Source: Zerene cesonia (taxonomy: Eukaryota > Arthropoda > Insecta > Lepidoptera > Pieridae). From it: a DNA stretch of 64,000 nucleotides. The translations under genes were made by a program, and so were the position numbers. Shown one piece after another: positions 49,001 to 61,000 of the stretch. The notes beneath the pieces were generated by a model. The model saw only the letters and a list, made by a program, of their open reading frames with translations. It ran no database searches and was not told where the DNA came from. The stretch's first letter is position 1, and every line of letters begins with the position of its first letter. The stretch is from the NCBI RefSeq assembly GCF_012273895.1, contig NC_052109.1:2742432-2806431 (forward strand). The letters are read 5' to 3'.

Positions 49001-52000
49001 ATGCGTAAATACTATCAGTAAAGCCGCTTTAAACTATTTATGGATTTAAAGCGAAATTGATGGAAATTAATACAAAATTTGTGGTTCAGAATAACCGATG
49101 TTTAGATTCGCTCTGCAAATGTTACCCTCTACAAACAAGTTAATTCTACGAGTGCGGATGATAAAGTTCATTACCCACTTTGTACACAATGTAGGAGAAT
49201 TATAAATGAGGTCATATATCCAAAATTTTAATATCGATACGGATTTGTTACAATTTTATAGATTTAACTACATGCAGGGCTCCGCCCGCGTAGTAATTTG
49301 TCGGTCTTGAAACCAGGATATAAACTATTCTATCTTTTACGTTGGACCAAACTGCACATGGTGTAGGAATTTGATTAAAAATCGTTTGAGTAGTTTAGGA
49401 GTCCATCGCGGACAAACAATGTGACACGTAATTTTTTTAAATATTAAGATTGAAATGACAGAGTGTGTATGACTTTTAGAACAAAAGATCAAAATACACT
49501 ATGTGGATGGAAACGTGATTATTTATAACGATACATTTTTCTTACGCTAGTATTTATTTTGTGTGCTTGTAAAGAATTTAAGAAACGTTTTTTGTTATAT
49601 TCATTTCTATGAATACATTATGTTATAAACTACGAGTATTAAACTGTCAGAAGAATACAGTAAAATAATCAGACAAAAAATTCATTCAATTGAAACGTTA
49701 ATTCAAATTTATAATGTTGAACTAAGCGTTTTAATCTATATAAAGAGTAAGAGGTGACCAAATAAAGACCCTTGTGGTATCCCTGGATTATGGTTTTGTT
49801 TCAACAGTGAAACATTATGTGCGATTGGTAATCGGGTCCAGTCCAGAAAACCGCATTTGCGCTGAACGTGATTGTGCAACCAACACTGAGATTACATTTT
49901 GATAGCATCCTGTGTCACGTACTGTGGTCTGCCCGAGGTTAACCAAATATATATAGACGTTCTGATTGTTTTTGAAATAATTTTATATGTTAATCCGTCT
50001 GAAATTTCATAGGTATGACGGAAAACTTACATTTATACTTATTATATAATGAAATACTTAGTATTTCTGTATTGACACCTAAGGTGATAAGATATGGATG
50101 GTTAGTATAGGCATAAGTCAGACTTTAAGAATACAATAAAAATTTATTTATGGTTTTAAGCATAGGGTTTAATGGAGTATATAAATAAAACCACATAAAT
50201 TGCCTTAATTTTGTCTTCAGTTTTAATATTTAATAATATTCCATGGGATCCATTCACAGGGTAGTCGATCTCGTTTGAAATATAATATTTACTGCCACGC
50301 TTTCTTACGTCAATAGGAATCGTTTGATAAAATCATCCTATTTTCATTCCATTGTTTTCTGCCTCAACGATATCATTGTAGCCAGAAGCTCCGCTGAGTC
50401 GAGCTTATAAAAATTTATGGGTCATTATGATCGTATAACAGTAGGATACGTTATACGTAGCAATCTATATTGTTTATATAAAAATTATGAGCGTCAACAA
50501 AATGATAATGGGAAAATAACCGTTATTACAGACGTTTTATAAAAAAATGCATACAAAGAACTAGTTAATTTGAATTGTCGCTATGGATTCAAATTTTTTA
50601 AGAGTAAAGAAGTGGTAGCTGAATTTTGAACGATGTCTCTTAATTACCACTCTAACCCCAAAGTATGTTGGACTCCTGTATCCCTATCGAAAAAAAAATT
50701 TCAATCACAAAGTCTTTTCGGATAATGGTCTATCAATCCATCAGGACTTTTTTTAAAGTAAAGGAAAGAGTCCCGTGAAAATAAAAATGGCGAATGAAAT
50801 ATATCGAGGTCTTGTATACAAAATTGCATTTTCTCTTCTTGCCCTCGCGTCCTTCTGAGCCTCTATACTAATACATGAATGATATAAATTATGTTCATGT
50901 TACTATAATTTCTCGTGCTCTTGCAGCCGTAAGTCAGTTTATACACGGCTCTCAAATCCAAACAACACGGCCGCAGACACTCGATAAACCTCTTAAAGGC
51001 TTAAAGTATGTTAGTAAGTGCTGCGTTGACTTTCTCGCTTTAAATGGTTGGTTTTCGTAGAAGGTTAATGGAATGTATTGTGAGATATCTCAATAGAAAA
51101 TATCAGTTGAATGCGTGTCGGACTTGTGACATTAAAGGGATCCATACAAAAAAAGTTAAAGAAACTACAAAAAAAAAATTATAACCCGTCCAATTTATGA
51201 CAGTTAGTTGATTTACTTAGATTTTTTGTTATTCGTTGTCATAGAGGCAGGATAAATACAACATAATTTCTGAAAATTACATTCTAACTATCACGGGTCA
51301 TAAGATACAGCCTGATGTCAGACAGACGGATAGATAGGCAGACAGACAAACAGACAGCGAAGTCTTAGTAAAATTAAATAAAATTTTAAAACAATTTAAT
51401 AAAATTTTGTGTTGTCGCCCATCTTGAATTTGTAAATATAACATAGTGTATTATATTTTACTTCTAAAACACTTCAATGTCACGAATAACAATTACAATA
51501 AAATTAATTTGTCAAAACTGCCTACGGTTTCGATACAAATGATTGTAGCTCTCTGACGTTTTGATTTGAATAGGTTAGGATATATTGACACTTGGCTATC
51601 AATTCCATATTCTGTACATCAAATCGCGTCGTAAACAAATGTGAATCTAATATTTATCGACAGTTTATAATCTCTAGCTCCATCGTAATTGTGAACGGAA
51701 AGACAAAGTTCACATTCTGTCCGATTTTAATTACCAACCCGTACAATTGTGAACCAATCGTAATTGGTCGGTTCAACTCCTATGTTTATTCCTAACTCTA
51801 TGGCTACAACACGAAATATTTCCATAACCAAAATACAGTTAATTTGAACATCGTGACATTATATTAATTAGTTGAAGTCGTCAATCGTCCTCAATTAAAC
51901 ATCGAAACAAAATTAAATCGATGCCATCAAATAACATATAGTAATTAAAATCATAAATAAACATTAGACCAAGATTATGTACCTATTATGGAGGATCATG

Positions 52001-55000
52001 ATTTATGTGGATACTTACTTCAAACATCATAGTCTCTTTTATATATTATATTTAGTTTATAATGAAGAGCAGGTGAATAATTTTAGGATTAAGTTTTAAG
52101 CATTGAATCTCAAATGCGCGAAATAAAAAAAACACTGCGCTTTGCTTTGCCGTATTTTTATTCTTCAGACCGAAAAACATAAAGTTTTTGTTTGGACTGC
52201 CGTTTTAAATAAACAATAGAGAAGCTTTGCGGAATATATAAGCAGAATCGTTGCTTAGCCAGCTTGTTTAGATTATATAACAGATATTTTCCGAGTAAAT
52301 ACTGGTTGATGCAGATAACGTCAGTTGTGCTCTGCCAGCGGGCTCAAAGGAATCTAATTTTAAAAGCATTTTCCACTTACCTCTTCATAAGATCACTATC
52401 GCATTACTCATATTTCCCTTTGTTGTGTGATATGGCATTTAGATAGCACTGACAAAGGATTCAAATAAAGTCGAAATATATAATTAAAGGCATGACATAC
52501 TGGTCTGTAGTATTCTATTTGTAATTTGTATTTTAATGTGGTAGTCGAGCACGCTTCGGCACGAAATGGGCCAGCTCGCACCGGGAAAGTGCCACACCGC
52601 CATAGAAGACCGCTTAAGATAGCATTCTGCGGTGTTTCGTTCGGTGAGTGGGGGAGCCGGAGGCCCATATCCTTTTCCTTACCCTTCCCAGTCCTTTCCT
52701 TTATTTCTCTCGCCAATCCTTTCTTAAACCCTTCCCAATTTAAAGTCGGCAATCCATTTGTAGAGGCGTAACTTGTGCAATGGACCTTATACCTTCAAAT
52801 GTTCATGGGCGGTAGCGCTTACCATCAGGCGTCCCACCAGCTCCATTGCCGACTGTGACATAAAAAAAAATATTGTGTAACTAATTGCTCTTAGTTTTTC
52901 TATTATATGGTATAATCCTTATCATTTAAAAAAAATGCTAAAGTGTCCTTTTCTCATCATTCATCAATTCATCAGTTGGATGTTTATTTGTCACTTTCAC
53001 ATCGGAAAGGAGTGATATTATGATATGATTTTTGTATCTGAAGACAGTAAGAAAGCTAGAGAATGATATAGGCTACTTTTCCGCGGTGAAATATCTCGTT
53101 CCTATGGGAATTTTCTTTGACGCGGGCGAAAATATAGTAATGTTATAGATATAAACTGGACAAGCCACTTCAGACCCTAGATTTTACAGAGAAAGCGATT
53201 AAGTATATTGAAATAAAAAATATTGATGAGGGTTCATAGTAGTTATAGCTATGTAGTGCTCAATGGCCATGGAATGCCTCGAAAAGCGGAAGGTCGCTGT
53301 TAATGATGTGTGTTTAATATGTTCCTTCTAAAATGTCGATTATCACTACCCAATATAAAACAAAGGCGTGTCCCGCGTCTGTTTGTTTAAAATTTAAACA
53401 ATTTATTTATTAATTCAGCTTGCGTGTGTTGTTACATATACGTGGAACTCTCCTGATAAGTTTAAAAAACCTGTAGTAGGAGAGTTCCCTCTTCCTCAAT
53501 TGAAGATTACATGTTTTTTTTGTTTATTTTCTTTCGATTAAATGATTTTACTGTAATAAATGGAGAGAATACATATAAGAGTAAATAAATAAATAAGATA
53601 AAATAAATAAAAAAAAATAATAATAGTAGTAATAATAAATATAATTTATATAAATATAAATACTCATATTAAAATAATATAAAATAATGTTTAATTTGTA
53701 ACTCTCGTGCAGTGCAATTTAGTATTTTTAATATTTTTTATTAAATAATTTACATTATCAAACGTTCGGCGTCTTCATAAGTTACACTTTTAAGCCAGTT
53801 GTGAACTGTTTTCTTACAATCCGCATAGGATATTGTATAAATTTTTAAGATTCTATTAATTTTATTATGTAATTTTATTGACTGAGAATGGAATTGTCTA
53901 GAAGCAAAAAGTGTTTTTGTAGTGTTTGTATGCATGCATTCTTAGATATTGAAACGACGAAACGGATTTTGAGCGATTTTATAGATAGAGTAATTCAAGA
54001 GGTTTATATGTATAATAACATATATTGTAGTACTCTGAATTTAAAGCGGGCAAAATCTAGTATAACATAATTCAAGAACTTATGTTATTTAACTCATGTT
54101 AGGACCAAACTTCTCATAGAAGCAAAAGTTATCAAAAAGTACTAACGAAAGTTCGTAACATGTTCGTAATGTTATAGCAATGACAGTGAATAAATGATGT
54201 GAAATGCGAGCTTTCTGCTAAATTGGATGTGACTTTATGGAAAAACTGAATTATTAAAACAGATATTTGAAGGAGAAGTACAATTTCACTTGAAAAGTTA
54301 TGCCCAAAACCTATTCTTTGAAGAGATATACTGCTATCAGTTACGTCTTACTGTTATTATTGTTTTTGTATTATTATGAAACGAAATAGCAAAAATCTAA
54401 ATGATTTTCATGTTTGCAATACTATTTTATAATGTTTCCAAAATTATGATATCTAAACATAATTAAAAAAAAGCTATTCTATACTTTCCATTCTTTTAAC
54501 AAATTCGAAATTTCTATCCTCCCACAATATAGGGCAAAGATTCAGTATCATCATCATCATCATTAGCCCATATATGTTCTCACAGCTGGGACACAGGTCC
54601 TATAATGATTAAAACCACGCTGGCCAAATGCGGGTTTGGCAGATGTATTATGTTTCAGTATGCGAAACAAAAATTACTTTATAATTAATGCGTTTCATGC
54701 TCACACAAGAGAGCATAGTAATCGTGACGTAATCGCCACGGGTATAATTAATCGTATCTACGGAACATTAATTCTGTTAAGCTCTCGTGACATCTTGAGA
54801 ATTCCTTCATTTATTATCTCAGCCTAATGAAGCGTCTCGAGTTACTTAATTGTGTGCAGAATCACGGCCGATGGCTGTTGGAATAGCAAATTAGAGGCGA
54901 GCTGTTGACCGTTACGATTTTTTATTATGACTAGGGAAATAATCGTGCTGGTTGTGAAATGTGTCCTATAGAATGTAATATATGTTGTATAGATAGAGTA

Positions 55001-58000
55001 CAATGTAGTATAAATAAATTCTGAATAAATATAGCTTTTATATGTATTCAATTGTAATCAAAATTTGAATAAAGCTTATTCCATCAAAATTTTCTTAGAG
55101 TAGCAATTTTGTGATGTTATACAAAGAATCAAGTATACAAGCATACAATTTAAAAACAAGTTTGCAAAAACTAATAAAATTTTACAATAAATCTTGATCA
55201 TGAATTCTATTAACAAATTCCCATAATAAACAGAAAAATCTGTTCATCATTTAACTTTTTATGGCAGAAAATTCTTTGAAGTTAAATTTAATCCTGTTAA
55301 AAATTTTGAGCATGATGTCGCTTGTCAGTTTCTTTCATCTACGCAAAGTTATGAAAATGTTCTTAGTCATATTTCATCCACGCTTATTTCGAAACTGATT
55401 AAACTTGATATAGCCGAAAAATTGAAATGCTTAAAAAATATATCAACCTTTTGATGGTTTATAATTTATAATTGTTATTAGCCTTGACAAGACACAATTC
55501 AGAAGTAATTTATATCGAACTAGCTATTCGCCCTGACTTCGCCCGGTGGCCGCCCGCCTTTGTCACTCAGTGAAGATGCTTTATATCGGTGAAAAACTTT
55601 CAGAAACCTGTGGTTTGTATGAATACATTACAAACATACATCCAAAAGTGTACTTTATAATATTACTTGCCGCTCTTCCCGACTCCGCCCAGGTTGACCC
55701 GTGTTAAAAACTAAACAAAATATGTCAGTCGCAGATAACGTGGTTTCTATTGGTAAAAGAATTTTCAGTTAAATCTTTTCTCTTTATAATATTAGAGTAG
55801 ATTATATATTATAGCATATATAACAAACTGTTTCTCACAGCTTAGAACAAATAACTCGCGCTTTCATCTGCATTAGGAATTTATTATCACGCTTTTGATA
55901 TTTTTCTTAGCTGCAACTCTGTTCCTATTGGTCGTAGCGTGGTATATTTTTCATTCTATCTGCTACTCGAAGTTCCTTGATAAATGAATATAAAAATAAT
56001 CTTTCAATTAGAACCAGGAGTTCCTGAGATAAGTACAATCAACCAACCAAAAACTATCTCTTATCATTTAGGGGTATGAAAAATAGATGTTGGTCGATTC
56101 TCAGACATACCCAATTTCAGAGGAGTTCGGTAACTAACTTTGTGACACGGGAATTTTATATATAAGATTATTAAAGAATGGTGATACATTTTATGTATTT
56201 CAATTGATGAAAACTATCTAAGAATTTAGTTCCAAACCCAGTTCAACCAAATTGCCCTCGTTTCAAATAGAATGGACTAAATAAGTTTGACGTCTGATAT
56301 TTGTCCAGCTTCACTCGAATATAATTTAGTTAATCTTCTGTCTGCAGTCGGAAGCTATAAACCGAATGCAGATCATGAGTTACACAGTAACATTGCAAGA
56401 TGCAACCATATAAAGTGTATTTTATGGAGCAGTTAAATTTATTTAAAGTAATTGACTGTAATAGGTGTCGTGACGATAGCTCACGCAAGTGTGCAAGAAT
56501 TAAATAAAATTACATTGTTCTAGATAGGTACTTGTATGTTGCAGTCATTAAAGTACTATTAAAATAATATTGTAAATGTGTTTTGGCCTTTGCCTGAAGG
56601 TTGCCTGGCAGAGATGACTTGAGCCATCGTTGCAACAGCTTCTTTTCCTTCTTTGCTTGATGCCATATTCTATAATGGAGAATGCATAAATAAATAAATA
56701 AATACATCATAATGCGTTCATCATTTTCAGACTAAACACATTTTTATTCGCTTCTTTACTCTGGAACGGAAAAGTTGAAAATTACCTCTACAAAGAACTT
56801 CTTTGTACACCGTGAACTTTGAAAACAAGTTCTTGCATCTGAAAGGCGGAATTCATAACTATGAATAAGTAAATGCAACTAGATGCTTTTTATTTTTATT
56901 AAAAATACCGTCCGCGGTCTTCATTAAACTCTCTCATGTATTTGACGTATTTTTCTGCCCATTACAGGATTCTTAATCAAGTAATTTCATTACCAACCTG
57001 TTAATCAGTTATTTACTGAAAACGGACTAAAAATTACATTTTATTTAACCGATTTTGTGCAACACGGTTTTCACACTTATAAATAAATTAAGAAAAATAT
57101 AAATCAGAATCAGAATGAAATAATAGATCAGAATGTGACCATTCTATCATATTTGGTACATTATTCATTAAGAGTCAGTAAGTAGTATAATTTATTAGGT
57201 TATCTTTTCAATTATCAAGCTTCTTAAATTTAACAATATTAATTCGGTTTATATAACTTTTGTTGCAGGGAATAATTTCTTTAGATATACATAGCCAAAT
57301 AAATATTTAATTTCATTGTCCTTATGGCCATTCATTAACTAATAACATAAGTAGTATTAATTTTTATTTTCGAGGGTATCTTTGATATCACAAGCGCATT
57401 TAAGAAACAGAATAATTTTGATGTTCATTGCTCGTAAATGTAATAGCCACTTTACTGTCCAGTAATAAAGATCGTTTTCATTCGTGCCTAGTCTTAAGTG
57501 AGGCTCAGTATACTGCGGCAATAAATCCAAGCAAATTGCCGTAGATATGGGGGCTTTTATACGCTGTTTAGAGAGAAACATTTCTCGCCAACGCACTGCA
57601 TTTCATATGTTTTAAAAGTAGTATAGTAATTTTATTTATCTCGATTTGAAAAACAAAATTAAACTTCTGCGACGCATCTTTGTTAGAAGTTTAAAGATAA
57701 TTTCTGTAAAATGTTATAAATTGTAGTAACGTTAACTTTCAACACGAACATATATCTTATATGTACATAAAGACATTTCAGTATTAAAGGTTTTGTAAGC
57801 TTGAGTTGACCTTTGCCTTTTTTAATAACATCGTAATCTATAATGGGCGAAATATTATACTTAAATGTCAACATCACAATGTCCCTAATTATGTTGCTAC
57901 GCCGGATAATCGTAGCGGTGTGCGTAGTCGCGTAGTTCTACGACATGTAGAAAAGTTGGGAGCAAGGAAAAGTATCTAATTTTTATGACCTGATGTCTAA

Positions 58001-61000
58001 ATACACATACATTTTATGATTAAATATTTTTAAACGTATCCTAAATAATTTTTTTTGTGTCTTATTTTCTTCGTTAGTGTTAAAATAAATAAATTAAATA
58101 AATAAAACGTTGTACATAGCTATGTTTACTACTGTACAAATGTGATAGTGTGTTTGTTTGTTTGTATTTCACTATGTTAGCTTTTTCCTCCTTTTATTTC
58201 TATTGTCGCTTTTTGTTTGTTTTCTTCTCCTTAAGTTGTATAAAATTATTTGATAATCCTTTTTTGTATATATGTATAATATGACCTCATTAAAAGTTTA
58301 TTTATTTTGACTACAGTCTATAAGTATATTTAACAGAATTTTTCCAATTACCTTAATTTTTGCTCACCCTCCTCTTCAAAATGTCTCTCTTTTTATGTTA
58401 TATGGTAGTCTGGAAGAGATCGCTACCTAGCGATAAGGCCACCATTTGTGCATAATGTCTCTTTTGTTTTTATTTCATATATGTCTTTTTTTGTAAATGT
58501 TTGTGTGCAATAAAGTATAAAATAAATAAATAAATATTTCAGATCGCAACTGAACCATTTTATAATATATTGTTTGTCTGTATATAGTAGGGAAACTCAA
58601 GAGAGATAAAGGTTACTTTTTACCGAGGTGGAACATCTTCATGGGTCTCTTTGACTGCACAGCAAAAGTCGCATTCGAAAAGCTAGTAAATATTATCATA
58701 CATACTTCATATATATGGTACTACTTCAATATAAAAAATACGGCATACCGATCGTTCCAATAATTATTTTTTAGCATCAGGATATTTACAATTTTAAAAA
58801 TCTGTAAAATATATCAATACTCATACCATGCTACTTTGTAAATTAGTAAAAAACATGTAATTTTCTGCATAAACTCAAAGAGATCCTCAGAAATTACAGC
58901 TTTTAAACGTATGATGGCGTTTTGTAACAAGTGGGCAGTACACGTCTGCAAGAGAACTATTGTATCCGTGCTATCAAACATCTATTGAATTTCACATGCA
59001 TGTAGTTGGCATTGATTTGTAGCCAGTATGTGGCTATTTACTCACGCCGCAGTATAGCTATTTGTTTCATAGAACACTTGATTATGAAACATGTATTGTA
59101 ATTGTTCTATTTTTTGTTTATAACAGTTTTATATTTTATGAAAAGACAACGAACGAATAAATGTAGTATGTCCTTGTGTGACCATTCTTCAATATGATAT
59201 AATTTTTGTATATTTAATGAACTATTATTAAAAAAGTACTTTGTAAATATACATTTCTTCATTCATATGCGCTATCAAGTTATTTATTACTAATTAATTT
59301 AAAAATAAGTGTTACGTATGAATATAAACACGAGTTAAATATATTTGTGTACAAGAATATTAGAATAGATTCATAGCTCCGAGCGGAATTTTAGTTGTAT
59401 TCAGAGTCTTTTGTTATATATTTCTAGGAAGACATTGTGAAAGACGCTTTATGCCGAGAATGCTGTATATGTCGGGAGATTATTTTATTGTTCGAGGCCT
59501 TGTAACATGGTGGAATTATCGGAATTTTGTATGCTATAGAAATGTCAGTACGCACATAGTAATAAAGGTTTTAGTTCAGAGGAATACGCATTGAACCAAA
59601 TAAGGGCTACAATTTAATATAAAAATACGTATCTTTTTCTACCTAAATTGATATAAGTTGAAATTCCATATTGAGATTGTCAAGCGTGTCCGCTTATTTT
59701 TCATTATTTTAAACATTATAATTTATGTATTGCCTTACTTGTGAACATTAATTATTTGAATGTTCTTATAGTAACTTAATCATAAGATTTTTACAAAAGA
59801 GGCATTGAAAATATTATACAGGGATTTTTCTAAATAAATACCATCATAAATTCCAAAAAACGAAACCATAACCCGTGTAAAACTTTTATTAAATCGACTT
59901 AAAGAAATAGTCAATTCGATTGTATTTTTTCGTAACATATAAAAAATACATTGTGTTGCTTCATTTCGGTCAGTTAAATCTTACTTGAGATATCTGAGGC
60001 TCTCACATGAGCAGATTAACACAACAATTGTATTTTATTGTACACACAAACAAAGTTATTGGACAAACAGATTGTTTCACGCTTTGTGGCACAATTTGAT
60101 TGTCCAATAACAAACCGAGTTGCCGAGTTTCTATCTGCACATTTAGCACAGAATTCGATATTATTACAGGAAACCGAGTAAATAATATATTCTTGATACA
60201 TGGCATACTGATTTGGATATGAACATGCGTATACGCGTTACTGTAAAAATTAGAACTAAAGTTTAGATAAGTTTTTTTTTTAAGAACGTATGTAGGACGT
60301 ACGTAGAAAATACCAAAGATTTTACCGATGGAATTTAAGGAATTAATCTTTTAATTATAGTCTTGCTGCTACATGTTTTAGAGAAAACGCTCATAAGTGA
60401 CCTGTTTTCTCGCACTGGATACGGAATAGCATAACGATTGTGATATTATTCTAAAATCATTGTGATTTACTATTCCGTTTCCTAATATCATCATTAATAT
60501 CTATTCTTCCGCATTGTCAGTGTCATATCGCTTAAAGCGAAAAAACCGCCCGTATATTATTATATCATGCATTGAATAATTTTCATTAATTTGTCTATGT
60601 GTGAATGTTTAACAGTTAATCTTGTTCCAGGTTCTCAGTTCCAACACAGAATGGCATTTCGCGCACCGTGGGCTGCCGCACGCGAGACCGCGCCGTTCCA
60701 TATTGCACACACGACTCTTGAAACGGCATCCTTTGGTGAGCAAATACGCACTTTGCAATATGATAACGCATTTATGTACGAGTAACACGTGAGTGATGTG
60801 ATACTTTTAAAAAGTTTTCGTCTGTACGTGGGTTGGGCTTAATCCTGTAGTTAACGAAATGTCAATGTGACATATAACTTTGCACCCGTTTTGTAATTTA
60901 AACGAATGATTATTATATAAATATAGGATATTATATTATCGGATTAATCATTACAAATGTTATAAAGAGAAACTTGTCGACTAATTTTCATGTTTTGTTA

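Larger units (their letters stand above)
40195..60630 (+). other. amon intron 1 (about 20.4 kb), repeat-rich, non-coding
   Basis: Donor GTAAGC at 40195, acceptor TTCCAG ending at 60630. No host exon was recognised inside on either strand. Contents are mostly AT-rich unique sequence plus SINE copies (42060, 43600, 45190, 47150, 52536, 54548), LINE relics (48263, 49745, 58390), other dispersed repeats (49270, 55520, 56068) and AT-rich simple repeats. Confidence 0.8.

Noticed and set aside
52408..52771. Opposing 81- and 114-codon ORFs
   Set aside because: Both lie in the SINE-like repeat and recur as frames in its other copies.
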